A DNA stretch of 42,036 bases. Source: Ruminococcus sp. GTDB taxonomy: Bacteria; Bacillota; Clostridia; Oscillospirales; Acutalibacteraceae. Under the pieces are notes generated by a model that was not told where the DNA came from, made no database searches, and was given only the letters and a program-made list of their open reading frames with translations. The stretch is from contig JALELS010000026.1 in assembly GCA_022768065.1 (NCBI GenBank), positions 72,961-114,996 of the forward strand, read 5' to 3'. Each line of letters starts with the position of its first letter. Position 1 is the stretch's first letter. Shown here piece by piece: positions 20,678 through 28,636 of this stretch. The translations under genes and the position numbers were made by a program.

Positions 20678-20827
20678 TAAAGTGCTTGCCGCTATAAACA
20701 ATTCTTGTTTTTATATAAATTTGCGTGCCGCCCCGAAAGGACGACACAAATTGAGATTCGCATTAAATGTAAACCGCGTTATGCCGGCGGAAGTCCTGAC
20801 TTTTGAAGTATTACAAACCCCAAAATC

Positions 20828-20937
20828 GTGATTTTTGAAGGATTTTTTCGTAAGACAAGGAAAATGAACGACGGCGTACGAATGTACTCCGAGTGAAATT
20901 TGACGCAGTATTACGGAAAAAGACTCAAAAATCAAGT
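20828..20937. repeat. MITE-like palindromic element (copy A) abutting the rseP stop codon
   Basis: About 110 bp with 25-bp imperfect terminal inverted repeats: left end TGATTTTTGAAGG..TTTTTTCGTAA, right end (reverse) TGATTTTTGAGTCTTTTTCCGTAA. The core contains GACAAGGAAAATGAACGAC, a GTAC-N4-GTAC dyad, and GTGAAATTTGACGCAGTATT. The core is about 80% identical to copy B at 25123-25202. The TGA of the right terminus is itself the rseP stop codon. No reading frame is visible inside. Confidence 0.75.
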
Positions 20938-22020
20938 TTTAATCAATCTGACAATATCGTTATACGTAACAAATACCATAAGAAGCATAAGTAAGGCAAA
21001 TCCTATGGCGTGGACGTAGCCCTCGTATTTGGGGTTTATGGGCTTGCGGCGAATCGCCTCTATCAAGAGAAAGAAAAGTCTGCCGCCGTCGAGCGCGGGC
21101 AAGGGAAGAAGATTTGCCACGCCGATATTTATGGTTATGAACGCCATTATCATAAGCAGGCTGCCGAGATTTTTTGACGACGCCGCCGAGGCTGTGACAT
21201 CAGCTATGACGTTTACCGTACCGACAGGCCCGGCAAGCTCCGACATACCGTAACGCCCCGTTACGAGGTCAAAAAGGCTGAGCCAAACCATACGCACAAC
21301 GGACGCCGACTGTGTAAACGAGTTTTTTACAACATTTAAAAAGTTCGGCTTTTCGCCTATAATTACAAAATCATATTTTATGAGAGTTATCCCGTCCTGC
21401 TGTTCGGTATCGAAATGAACGTCGGAAAGCTCAACCTTTTGACCGTCACGCTCAACAACGAAATCAAATACGCCGTCTTTGCTGCGGCTCATTAAAAAGC
21501 TGAGGTCGCGCTCCGACCAAACGTGATGACCGTCGATTTCAAGAAAACGGTCGCCCTCTTTAAGACCGTACTGCTCCGAGACAGCTCCGTCGTAAAAGGA
21601 TTTTATCGTATTGGTGCCTATTAAGTCGCCCGAGGTTGACAGCATTATGCACATTATTATAACGCCGAGCAAGATGTTCATAAAAGCGCCTGCGGCAACT
21701 ATTATCATCTTTTGCCAAACCGGCTTTTTATTAAATGCGCCGTCGTCGTCGCTGTCTTGATCCTCGCCCTCCATGGAGACATAGCCGCCTATCGGAAAAA
21801 CGCGCACCGAATACTGTGTTTCGCCCTTTTTACGCTTGAAAACAGCAGGCCCCATACCTATGGAAAACTCATTAACCTTTACTTTAAAGAGCTTTGCAAA
21901 AAGGAAATGGCCGCACTCGTGTATAATAATTATCACGCCGAAAAATAAAATTGCCACGGCAACAGTCCATACCTTGCTCCAAATCCCCGAGGAAGCTATG
22001 CTGAGTAAAATCTCAATCAC
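20932..22020 (-). CDS. rseP: RseP-type site-2 zinc metalloprotease
   Basis: 362-aa intramembrane M50 protease. The active-site HEXXH is HECGH in the first membrane helix (IIIIHECGHFLFAKLF, about 34-38). The third ligand region is LPLPALDGGRLFFLL near 310-324. Between lie a loop with GGYVSMEGED, the FMNILLGVIIM helix, and one PDZ domain (about 125-210, EQYGLKEGDRFLEIDG). It cleaves membrane-bound anti-sigma factors or signal peptide remnants in relatives. The start is GTG22020 with only a weak GAGG nearby, so the first few residues are uncertain. 27 nt after dxr; its stop codon lies in a repeat end. Confidence 0.94.
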   Translation of the reverse strand: MIEILLSIASSGIWSKVWTVAVAILFFGVIIIIHECGHFLFAKLFKVKVNEFSIGMGPAVFKRKKGETQYSVRVFPIGGYVSMEGEDQDSDDDGAFNKKPVWQKMIIVAAGAFMNILLGVIIMCIMLSTSGDLIGTNTIKSFYDGAVSEQYGLKEGDRFLEIDGHHVWSERDLSFLMSRSKDGVFDFVVERDGQKVELSDVHFDTEQQDGITLIKYDFVIIGEKPNFLNVVKNSFTQSASVVRMVWLSLFDLVTGRYGMSELAGPVGTVNVIADVTASAASSKNLGSLLMIMAFITINIGVANLLPLPALDGGRLFFLLIEAIRRKPINPKYEGYVHAIGFALLMLLMVFVTYNDIVRLIKT

Positions 22021-22047
22021 CTCATAAAATAAGAAATAAAGTCTTTA

Positions 22048-23193
22048 TCAAACGGATTTCATTACAAATTCACGCGCAAAACGGTCGATTTCAAGAACGT
22101 CGTCGAGAGTATATACGTCCTTTTTCGGCACATACGGAAGTATCGCTTCAACCCTTTTCGCAATATCGAGAAAGCCGATTTTGCCGTTTCTAAACAGGAG
22201 GTTTGCCTGCTCGTTTGCTCCGTTTACGGCAGCGGGATAAAGTCCGCCGCGGTCTATCGCCTCTCTGCAAATATTTATGCAGCGAAATGTGTCGTAATCC
22301 GGCTCAAAGAACGTGAGCTTGCCCAAAGCCGCCAAATCAAGTTCGCCGACGGGCGACTCATATCTTTCGGGGTAAGTCAGCGCATACTGTATGGGGATAC
22401 GCATATCGGGAAGCCCCAGCTGCGCTATGACGGAATTATCGTCATATTCCACCGCCGAATGCACAACGCTTTCGCGGTGAACAACTATTTTTACATCCTG
22501 CGGTTTTACGCCGAACAGCCAGACCGCCTCTATAAGCTCAAGACCTTTGTTCATCATAGTCGCCGAGTCCACGGTGATTTTGGCGCCCATAGACCAGTTG
22601 GGGTGCTTCAGCGCATCGTTCACCGTAACGGATTCAAGTTCCTTTGCGGTCCTGCCGAAAAACGGTCCGCCGGAGGCTGTGAGAATTATCTTTTTTAACG
22701 CCTTATTAGAAGGGTTTCCCTGAAGAGCCTGAAATATAGCCGAATGTTCGGAATCGACGGGAAGAATATCTACATTTTCTCTTTTTGCCGCGTCTATAAC
22801 GAGCCTGCCGCCGGCAACGAGCGTCTCTTTATTGGCAAGCGCCAATTTTTTGTGAGCGTGAATTGCCGTAAGAGTAGGTTCAAGTCCTGCCATTCCCACT
22901 ACCGAGTTCAGAACCGTGTCGGCCTTTTCATATGCGGCGCACTCGCATACGCCCTCTTTGCCCGAAAGAATTTTTGTGCCTGTATCGGCTACGCGCACCT
23001 TTAAATCCTTTGCCGCGTCCTCGGATACCAGCGCCGCGACGTCGGGTTTGAATTCGCGAATCTGCTCCTCTATTTTTTTGACGTTTGAAAAAGCGGACAA
23101 AGCCCTGACGCGGTACCCGCGCTTGCGGGCAACGTCAAGACTTTGAGTGCCTATTGAGCCTGTTGAACCTAAAAGTGATAAATTCTTTGTCAT
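22048..23193 (-). CDS. dxr: 1-deoxy-D-xylulose-5-phosphate reductoisomerase
   Basis: 381-aa NADPH-dependent enzyme for the first committed step of the MEP pathway (DXP to MEP). NADPH-binding start LLGSTGSIGTQSLDVAR, metal and substrate residues in VDSEHSAIFQ and TASGGPFFG, and HPNWSMGAKITVDSATMMNKG are all present, so it should be active. Start ATG23193 overlaps the cdsA stop by 4 bp (ATGA), indicating coupled translation. Confidence 0.97.
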   Translation of the reverse strand: MTKNLSLLGSTGSIGTQSLDVARKRGYRVRALSAFSNVKKIEEQIREFKPDVAALVSEDAAKDLKVRVADTGTKILSGKEGVCECAAYEKADTVLNSVVGMAGLEPTLTAIHAHKKLALANKETLVAGGRLVIDAAKRENVDILPVDSEHSAIFQALQGNPSNKALKKIILTASGGPFFGRTAKELESVTVNDALKHPNWSMGAKITVDSATMMNKGLELIEAVWLFGVKPQDVKIVVHRESVVHSAVEYDDNSVIAQLGLPDMRIPIQYALTYPERYESPVGELDLAALGKLTFFEPDYDTFRCINICREAIDRGGLYPAAVNGANEQANLLFRNGKIGFLDIAKRVEAILPYVPKKDVYTLDDVLEIDRFAREFVMKSV

Positions 23194-24059
23194 GCCAATT
23201 TAATCCTTGAATAAATTATGATTATCGCATAAAGCGCACCGAGAACAAAGAGCGCGCTGTCAAATCTGTCCATAACTCCGCCGTGACCGGGGAAGAGCTT
23301 GCCGTAATCCTTGACGCCGAAATTTCTTTTAAGCACGGACGCCGAAAGGTCGCCGCACATACCGATAACGCAGAGTATAAGGGAAATTATTGCTATCTCC
23401 CACCAGGTGAAAAGATGAACGGTAAAATATTTGCTGTCGAAAACAAGGAAGAGTATTACGGAGCTGAGCACTCCCGCAAACGCACCGCCGACAGCGCCCT
23501 CTATGGTCTTTTTGGGGCTGATATTCGGAGCCATTTTGTGCTTGCCGAAAAATCTGCCCGCAAAATACGCAAGCGAGTCCGTAAGCCATGCCGAGAAAAG
23601 CCCGAGAAGTATAAAGAAAAGCCCGTAGTGCTTATCGTAAAGCTCGGGGTAGGTAAAGCCTACGTCGCGCATCATTATGAGCGTCGAAAATCCCCAGGGG
23701 ACGAAGTACGACGCCACCACAACCGCGGCAACATCTTCAAATTTGTTGTGCTCGTAGTCGGTTATCATAAGGATGAACAAAAGCAGTATGTAAAGTATTA
23801 CCACGGCAAGCACGGGAATAGAAATACCGTGCTCCGTAAGATAACGGTTAAATCCGTAATAGAGCGGTATAAGACCCGCAAAGATAAGACTTATAATATG
23901 TATAGCCTTATTTTTAACGCCGATAACCCTCTCGAGTTCAAAAGCAGCCATTACGGCAAAAAAAGCAACTACTATCGGGAATACCGGTGTAAATCTGATG
24001 GCGAGCATTCCCACGGCAAACAGCGCGGCAACAACGCCTACGACTATTCTTGTCAGCAT
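23190..24059 (-). CDS. cdsA: Phosphatidate cytidylyltransferase
   Basis: 289-aa integral membrane enzyme making CDP-diacylglycerol, the precursor of phospholipid head-group attachment. About eight membrane helices. The family signature LKRNFGVKDYGKLFPGHGGVMDRFDS is near the C-terminus, with DSLAYFAGRFFGKHKMAPNISPKKTIEG before it. ATG24059 is chosen because AGGAGG lies 6 nt upstream; a reading ten residues longer has no such site. It sits between uppS and dxr as in most Clostridia. Confidence 0.96.
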   Translation of the reverse strand: MLTRIVVGVVAALFAVGMLAIRFTPVFPIVVAFFAVMAAFELERVIGVKNKAIHIISLIFAGLIPLYYGFNRYLTEHGISIPVLAVVILYILLLFILMITDYEHNKFEDVAAVVVASYFVPWGFSTLIMMRDVGFTYPELYDKHYGLFFILLGLFSAWLTDSLAYFAGRFFGKHKMAPNISPKKTIEGAVGGAFAGVLSSVILFLVFDSKYFTVHLFTWWEIAIISLILCVIGMCGDLSASVLKRNFGVKDYGKLFPGHGGVMDRFDSALFVLGALYAIIIIYSRIKLA

Positions 24060-24130
24060 AAAGAGCCTCCTAAATTTTGGTTTCAACACTTAGGTTTTCG
24101 GCTCTCTGCCAAAAACCCATATCCTTTATA

Positions 24131-24865
24131 TCATACCCCGCCGAATCTGCGGCTGCGATGCTCATATGCACGCAGAGCCTCAACGAAATCCTCTTCGGTA
24201 AAATCGGGCCACAAAACGTCGGAATACCAGAATTCCGCGTAAGCCGACTGCCACAGCAAAAAGTTTGAAAGGCGCTGCTCGCCGCTCGGACGGATTATAA
24301 GGTCCGGGTCGGGCATACCGGCGGTGTAGAGATGTGATGAAATCATATCCATATCAATTTCCGACGGCTTTATTCTGCCTTTTTTTACATCCTCCGCAAT
24401 CTCGCGCACGCTCTCCGCTATCTCCTGCCTGCCGCCGTAATTTACGGCGATGTTGAGCATTATGCGGTCCTCTTTTCTGCCTATCCTCTCGACCTGCTTC
24501 ATGAGAAGCCTTATGTCTGCCGGAATACCCTCGCGGGAGCCTATAAAGCTTATGCGGATACCGTTCTTTCTGTCCTCTTCAACCCTGCCGAGCGCCTCTT
24601 TGAGATACTCGCGGAAGAGGTCCATTATAGCCGAGACCTCCTCCTTGGGGCGCTTCCAGTTCTCTGTGGAAAAGGCATAAAAGGTTATGTATTTTATGCC
24701 CAGATCCGCCGCGAATTCGCCTATCTTGCGAAAGGTCTTGGCACCCTCAACGTGCCCCTTGTAGCGCGGCAGACCGCGTTTTTTTGCCCAGCGACCGTTT
24801 CCGTCCATTATTACGCCGACATGCTTCGGCAAAACCTCAAAGGTCGGCAGATTATCATAATCCAT
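24131..24865 (-). CDS. uppS: Isoprenyl transferase (undecaprenyl diphosphate synthase)
   Basis: 244-aa cis-prenyltransferase that builds the C55 lipid carrier for cell-wall synthesis. Catalytic MDGNGRWAKKRGLPRYKGH with the essential Asp (residue 20 region), FYAFSTENWKRPKEEV, and the C-terminal IIRPSGEQRLSNFLLWQSAYAEFWY are complete. AAGGG lies 8-9 nt before ATG. Upstream is a 460-nt repeat-filled gap separating it from frr, which is unusual because these genes are normally close together. Confidence 0.97.
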   Translation of the reverse strand: MDYDNLPTFEVLPKHVGVIMDGNGRWAKKRGLPRYKGHVEGAKTFRKIGEFAADLGIKYITFYAFSTENWKRPKEEVSAIMDLFREYLKEALGRVEEDRKNGIRISFIGSREGIPADIRLLMKQVERIGRKEDRIMLNIAVNYGGRQEIAESVREIAEDVKKGRIKPSEIDMDMISSHLYTAGMPDPDLIIRPSGEQRLSNFLLWQSAYAEFWYSDVLWPDFTEEDFVEALRAYEHRSRRFGGV

Positions 24866-25029
24866 TTGCTTTTACCCTTTTGTGTGATTTGCGGAGAATG
24901 TATTTTGCTCCGAACGGCTCTCCGCCGCCGCCGAAGCAGACTTTATTTTGCAAGCGTATTCGCAAAAATTTTGCGCATTTTCCCAACGCGAAACATCAAG
25001 CCGACATGCAGCATACCGCAAAACGATTT

Positions 25030-25330
25030 TAACCGCCGCGATACATACCGCAAGGCGCAAGAAACGCAGTTTTACGGGAAAATCAGCCCGACCCTCAACC
25101 CATTAGCCCGTTTTTCGGCGATGTTTTTTCGCAAGACAAGGAAAATGAGCGACAGCGTACTGCCGGTACTATAAGTGAAATCTGACGCAGTATTCGGGAA
25201 AGTCAGCCCGAACCTCAGCCCGTTTTTCGGTGATGTTTTTTCGCAAGACAAGGCTTCTAAGCCGCCGCTGTATACGCATACCGCAAGGCGCAAGAAACGC
25301 AGTATTGCGGAAAAACAGCCCGAAAAATCA
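25030..25330. repeat. Repeat cluster (copies B, C and a partial copy) between frr and uppS
   Basis: About 2.7 copies of a unit of about 112 bp. GATGTTTTTTCGCAAGACAAGG recurs with a 112-bp offset (25120 and 25232). ATACCGCAAGGCGCAAGAAA followed by CGCAGT recurs at about 25045 and 25279. Copy B (25123-25202) matches the rseP-ispG element core. Copy C (25232-25330) has inverted ends (TTTTTCGG..TTTTTTCGCAA against the reverse of its right end) and again supplies the TGA stop codon, here of frr. The remainder of the gap (24866-25029) shows no gene and no clear repeat. Confidence 0.75.
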
Positions 25331-25882
25331 GATTTCCATAATGTCGGCTTCCTTTTTCTTTGCCATATCGTCTATTTCTTTAACGTATTTGTCGGTTATC
25401 TTCTGAACTTCGTCCTCGCCGTCGTGGAGCTCGTCTTCGGTTATGGTTTTATCTTTGTTGAGCTTCTTTAATTTCTCCATAGCGTCGCGGCGAACGGAAC
25501 GGACGGCAACCTTTGCCTCCTCGGCATATTTGCCTACCTCTTTGGCAAGGAGCTTTCTCTTTTCCTCGGTGAGAGGCGGGAAGTTAAGGCGGATAACCTT
25601 GCCGTCGTTCATCGGATTAACTCCGAGGTCGGACGCCTGTATAGCCTTTTCAATGGTATTTATAGTGCTTACATCCCACGGCTGAATAACAAGATTTCTG
25701 CCCTCGGAAACCGAGACGGCAGCCATCTGCTGAACGGGAGTGGGGCAACCGTAATAATCTACGACTACCTTATCGAGCAGCGAAACGGAAGCTTTTCCGG
25801 CGCGCATCGAAACATATTCGTTGTGAAGAGCTTTAACGCTCTTAGTCATTTTTTCATTGGCAAAATCATAAACCTCTTGCAT
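25328..25882 (-). CDS. frr: Ribosome recycling factor
   Basis: 184-aa factor that, with EF-G, splits post-termination ribosomes. Full length: three-helix bundle ends and the central beta domain. Family segments: MRAGKASVSLLDKVVVDYYG, AVSVSEGRNLVIQPWD, NDGKVIRLNFPPLTEEKR and VRSVRRDAMEKLKKLNKDK. AGGAGG is 8 nt before ATG. It lies 25 nt downstream of pyrH. The stop codon TGA coincides with the end of a palindromic repeat. Confidence 0.98.
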   Translation of the reverse strand: MQEVYDFANEKMTKSVKALHNEYVSMRAGKASVSLLDKVVVDYYGCPTPVQQMAAVSVSEGRNLVIQPWDVSTINTIEKAIQASDLGVNPMNDGKVIRLNFPPLTEEKRKLLAKEVGKYAEEAKVAVRSVRRDAMEKLKKLNKDKTITEDELHDGEDEVQKITDKYVKEIDDMAKKKEADIMEI

Positions 25883-25907
25883 GGTTTTTCCTCCTGAAAA
25901 TATATTG

Positions 25908-26612
25908 TTATTTGACTAACGTGCCTATTTTTTCACCCGCTGCGGCGCGAATGATGTTTTCGGGGTCGTTGAGATTGAAAACAAGTATCGGAATATTGTT
26001 GTCGCGGCAAAGTGAAGCTGCCGTGCTGTCCATTACCTTGAGTCCCTTTGCGAGAACCTCGGTGTGAGTGAGCTCGTCATATTTTACGGCGTCGGCAAAA
26101 CGGTTGGGGTCCTTATCGTAAACGCCGTCAACATTTGTCGCCTTAAATATAACGTCGGCGTTTATCTCCGCAGCGCGAAGAGCCGCCGCAGTATCGGTTG
26201 AGAAGAACGGGTTGCCGGTTCCGCAGCCGAATATTACAACTCTGCCCTTTTCGAGGTGACGAACCGCTTTATTGCGGATATAGGGCTCTGCCACACGCGG
26301 CATTTCTATGGCGGTCTGAACTCTGACGGGAACATCGAGCTGCTCAAGAGTGTCGGCAAGAGCAAGCGCATTCATAACCGTTGCGAGCATACCTATATGG
26401 TCGGCTCTGGTTCTGTCCATATTACCGCTGGAGCGGCCGCGCCAGAAGTTTCCCCCGCCTACGACGAGACCTATCTGAACTCCCATTTCGGAACATTTTT
26501 TTACGTGTTTGCACACGTCGCTTACCGTGTCGAAATTGATACCGTGACCCTCTTTGCCGGCAAGAACTTCACCGCTGAGCTTTAACAGTATCCTTTTATA
26601 TGCAGGCTGCAT
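25908..26612 (-). CDS. pyrH: UMP kinase
   Basis: 234-aa hexameric bacterial UMP kinase of the amino-acid kinase fold, converting UMP to [44 protein letters not shown] and the [16 protein letters not shown] loop are intact. GGAGG is 8 nt before ATG. It is the first gene of the leftward pyrH-frr-uppS-cdsA-dxr-rseP-ispG-polC cluster and has its own promoter. Confidence 0.98.
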   Translation of the reverse strand: MQPAYKRILLKLSGEVLAGKEGHGINFDTVSDVCKHVKKCSEMGVQIGLVVGGGNFWRGRSSGNMDRTRADHIGMLATVMNALALADTLEQLDVPVRVQTAIEMPRVAEPYIRNKAVRHLEKGRVVIFGCGTGNPFFSTDTAAALRAAEINADVIFKATNVDGVYDKDPNRFADAVKYDELTHTEVLAKGLKVMDSTAASLCRDNNIPILVFNLNDPENIIRAAAGEKIGTLVK

Positions 26613-26659
26613 TTAAAATTCCTCCATTCATACTTTAAGTCATACTTATAATTAAATAT

Positions 26660-26688
26660 ATTTTATCTTAAATTCGCTGTTATGTAAA
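26660..26688 (-). promoter_or_regulatory. Predicted sigma-A promoter of the pyrH cluster
   Basis: -35 TTTACA (26688-26683), 17-bp spacer, -10 TAAAAT (26665-26660) on the minus strand, about 45 nt before pyrH and downstream of the preceding gene's terminator. Confidence 0.7.
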
Positions 26689-26721
26689 GTGCTTTTTACG
26701 CTCCCGCCGTTTTTTCCCACA

Positions 26722-26763
26722 TAAAAAAACGAAGCCGTGAACCTTTAAATCCACAGCTTCGTT
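26722..26763 (-). terminator. Intrinsic terminator of the M23 gene
   Basis: 8-bp outer stem AACGAAGC / GCTTCGTT (26728-26735, 26756-26763) extended inside by GTGGATTT / AAAGGTTCAC-type pairing. On the minus strand it runs into seven T. Confidence 0.85.
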
Positions 26764-26827
26764 ACGGACTTTGACAACACAGACGCCGACGCGGCTTTTT
26801 TAGGCGGATTTGCCGTCATTTCGGGCA

Positions 26828-27520
26828 CTACGATGCGGGCAAAAGGCTTTCAAAGTCAATATATTTTCCGTCCTTTTCGGCCTCGATATGGAAATGCGTT
26901 CTGTCCGCCGACTCGGCAGGTATCTCGGAGAGATTTCCGATTTTATCGTTGATTTTCACCTCGTCGCCCTCGCTTACGGTGCTGCCCTTGCCGAGCCCGC
27001 AATACCTCACGGTAAGCCCGTCAAAGTGGTCGATTTCTACCGTTGTTCCCCACAAAACGTCGTCATATACCTTTGTAACCTTACCGTTATTGACGGCTCT
27101 TATCGGGTCGCCGGTATTTCCGGCAAAGTCCGTGCCGTTGTGGGTTCGCCAGTCGCCCATGGTCTTTGACATAACGAGGGTGTCGCCCGAAAACGCTTTA
27201 ACAATGTCGGTATCCATCGGTTTTACAAACTGCGCCGCCCGTGACGGCTTTGTCTCTTCCTCTTTTTCCGATGTATCCGGTTCGGTTTCGTGCCGCGTAT
27301 CGGGCACATCCGTCACTATATCCGCCGCAGGGACGGTGTACACAGCTGTAATACCATGCTCCGAATTTGAGGTCGATTCATTATTATCGGTCTTTACGCG
27401 AAATTTTGCCGACCAAAGCGAAACGCCCAGAGCCGAAACTATGCACAGCGCGGCAACGATGTAAAACGGGCTTAGTTTTTTCAGCAGCTTCTTTTTTGAG
27501 CCTTTATCTTTTTGTGTCAA
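26828..27520 (-). CDS. Membrane-anchored M23 (LytM) metallopeptidase, SpoIIQ-like
   Basis: 230-aa protein: Lys-rich cytoplasmic N-terminus, one membrane helix (about 19-39, FYIVAALCIVSALGVSLW), a low-complexity Thr/Glu/Ser linker (45-100), then a LytM domain outside the membrane. Zinc ligands look complete: H127 and D131 in HNGTDFAG, H209 and H211 in HFHIE. Architecture and the segment VLWGTTVEIDHFDGLTVRYCGL recall the forespore protein SpoIIQ. Intact zinc ligands would resemble the clostridial rather than the Bacillus form. I start at TTG27520 because GGGAGG lies 7-8 nt upstream; the in-frame ATG further up has no such site. A role in engulfment is inference; other cell-wall hydrolase roles are possible. 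Confidence 0.8.
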   Translation of the reverse strand: MTQKDKGSKKKLLKKLSPFYIVAALCIVSALGVSLWSAKFRVKTDNNESTSNSEHGITAVYTVPAADIVTDVPDTRHETEPDTSEKEEETKPSRAAQFVKPMDTDIVKAFSGDTLVMSKTMGDWRTHNGTDFAGNTGDPIRAVNNGKVTKVYDDVLWGTTVEIDHFDGLTVRYCGLGKGSTVSEGDEVKINDKIGNLSEIPAESADRTHFHIEAEKDGKYIDFESLLPAS

Positions 27521-27616
27521 AAAAACACCTCCCGATGTTATTCTTGACACAAAGTACCGCACGTATACGGCAAAAAGGAAAAATCCGCCGCAATTCGCGT
27601 TATATAATATAGTATA

Positions 27617-27651
27617 GAAAAAAGCGCCGTAAACATACAGCCTACGGTGCC
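27617..27651 (-). terminator. Probable intrinsic terminator upstream of the M23 gene
   Basis: Imperfect stem GCACCGTA / TACGGCGC (one mismatch, arms at 27624-27631 and 27643-27650), followed on the minus strand by six T. It could act as a second terminator for the RNA transcribed from around 27814. Confidence 0.55.
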
Positions 27652-27701
27652 TCGAAAATTCAGACTTTTGTTAAAAGTACAGACAAAAAATATTTTCCCG
27701 T

Positions 27702-27737
27702 AAAAAAGGAAAATCCCCGATTGCGGCATCGGGGATT
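27702..27737 (-). terminator. Intrinsic terminator of the candidate sRNA
   Basis: Perfect 10-bp stem AATCCCCGAT / ATCGGGGATT (27712-27721, 27728-27737) with loop GCCGCA on the minus strand, followed by TTCC and six T. Confidence 0.85.
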
Positions 27738-27814
27738 CCCTATTGAGGGGTTGCTTGAGGAGGGGGTATAAAGTACTCAGTCGGACGGGTTGCGGCTCCC
27801 TTCCTGTCGAGTAC
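27704..27814 (-). ncRNA. Candidate small regulatory RNA with C-rich anti-Shine-Dalgarno motifs
   Basis: Minus-strand RNA of about 110 nt, divergent from lexA. Its 5' end is inferred from a TATAGT -10 hexamer (27826-27821). It would begin with a stem GUACUC (27814-27809) / GAGUAC (27778-27773). A single-stranded stretch with CCCCCUCCUC (27767-27758) and ACCCCUC follows, complementary to GAGGAGGGG-type ribosome-binding sites. It ends in a perfect 10-bp hairpin (27737-27712, hexanucleotide loop) and a U-run (27706-27702). No reading frame with a start signal is present. The -35 is weak, so the promoter class is unknown. Confidence 0.6.
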
Positions 27815-27907
27815 AGTTACACTATAAAGGGTAAATATGAATTAGAAATGAACAAATTATAAAAAAACAGTATAAATTTAAAAAATTTATTTTTTTCTGT
27901 CTTTTAG

Positions 27908-27947
27908 CAAACAAATGTTTGCTTTTTCAGAACATTTGTGTTACAAT
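27908..27947 (+). promoter_or_regulatory. lexA promoter with two LexA boxes
   Basis: -35 TTGCTT (27919-27924), 17-bp spacer, -10 TACAAT (27942-27947). A LexA box CAAACAAATGTTTG (27908-27921) overlaps the -35. A weaker half-conserved box AGAACATTTGTGTT (27929-27942) fills the spacer. The consensus comparison is CGAACATTTGTTCG, present intact at 29550. This fits negative autoregulation. Confidence 0.8.
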
Positions 27948-27976
27948 GTAAAAAAATATAATCGAATGGGGGCAGT

Positions 27977-28573
27977 ATGATGAAAACCATCAACGAAACT
28001 CAGAAGAAAATATACGAATATCTTATGGAGCGTTCGCAGTGCGGAGTTCCGCCTTCGGTCCGTGAAATCGGCGCCGCCGTGGGGCTTAAATCGACCTCCT
28101 CGGTTCAGGCGAACCTCGACGCGCTTGAAGAGGCGGGCTACATAGAGCGCGACCCGATGTTAAAAAGGTCGATACGTGTTACCGGCGACGCGGAAAACGT
28201 GACCAATGTTCCGCTTCTCGGAACGGTCACGGCAGGTATGCCGATACTTGCCGTTGAGCAGATTGAGGGCTATCTGCCGTACAGCGGCAGAGTCTCGCGT
28301 GACAAGCCGCTGTTTGCACTTAAGGTTCGCGGCGAAAGTATGATTTGGGCGGGAATTCTCAGCGGCGACATAGTAATCGTCGAAAAGACTCCCGTTGCCG
28401 CAAACGGCGAAATCGTAGTTGCCATGATTGACGACGAAGCCACAGTCAAGAGATTTTACAAGGAAAACGGTCATTTCCGCCTTCAGCCGGAAAACGACGC
28501 CTTTAAGCCGATTATTGTCGATGAAGTCGTCATTCTCGGCAAGGTTGTGGGTCTTATGAGGTATTACGACTGA
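27977..28573 (+). CDS. lexA: SOS repressor LexA
   Basis: 198-aa repressor. N-terminal winged helix-turn-helix (QKKIYEYLMERSQCGVPPSVREIGAAVGLKSTSSVQANLDALEEAGYIER). Self-cleavage site Ala86-Gly87 (TVTAGMPI); catalytic Ser121 (RGESM) and Lys158 (ATVKRFY) in the C-terminal S24 domain. It should therefore cleave itself when stimulated by RecA filaments. GGGGG lies before a double ATGATG start; either codon may be used. Its own promoter carries two LexA boxes, and a perfect box lies 1 kb downstream at the 76-aa gene. Confidence 0.96.
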   Translation: MMKTINETQKKIYEYLMERSQCGVPPSVREIGAAVGLKSTSSVQANLDALEEAGYIERDPMLKRSIRVTGDAENVTNVPLLGTVTAGMPILAVEQIEGYLPYSGRVSRDKPLFALKVRGESMIWAGILSGDIVIVEKTPVAANGEIVVAMIDDEATVKRFYKENGHFRLQPENDAFKPIIVDEVVILGKVVGLMRYYD

Positions 28574-28636
28574 TTTTTTCTGCCGTGCACCGCGAAAATG
28601 GCGGATTTTGCGAAACGAAGAACAAGGAGTTATAAT

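Noticed and set aside
23283-24242. 319-codon plus-strand frame opposite cdsA and uppS
   Set aside because: It spans two well-identified genes on the other strand and its Lys/Tyr/His-rich translation is typical of an antisense frame.
27521-27616. Sporulation sigma-F or sigma-G promoter for the SpoIIQ-like gene
   Set aside because: A GTATA at about -35 distance was seen, but no acceptable -10 of either class follows at the right spacing.
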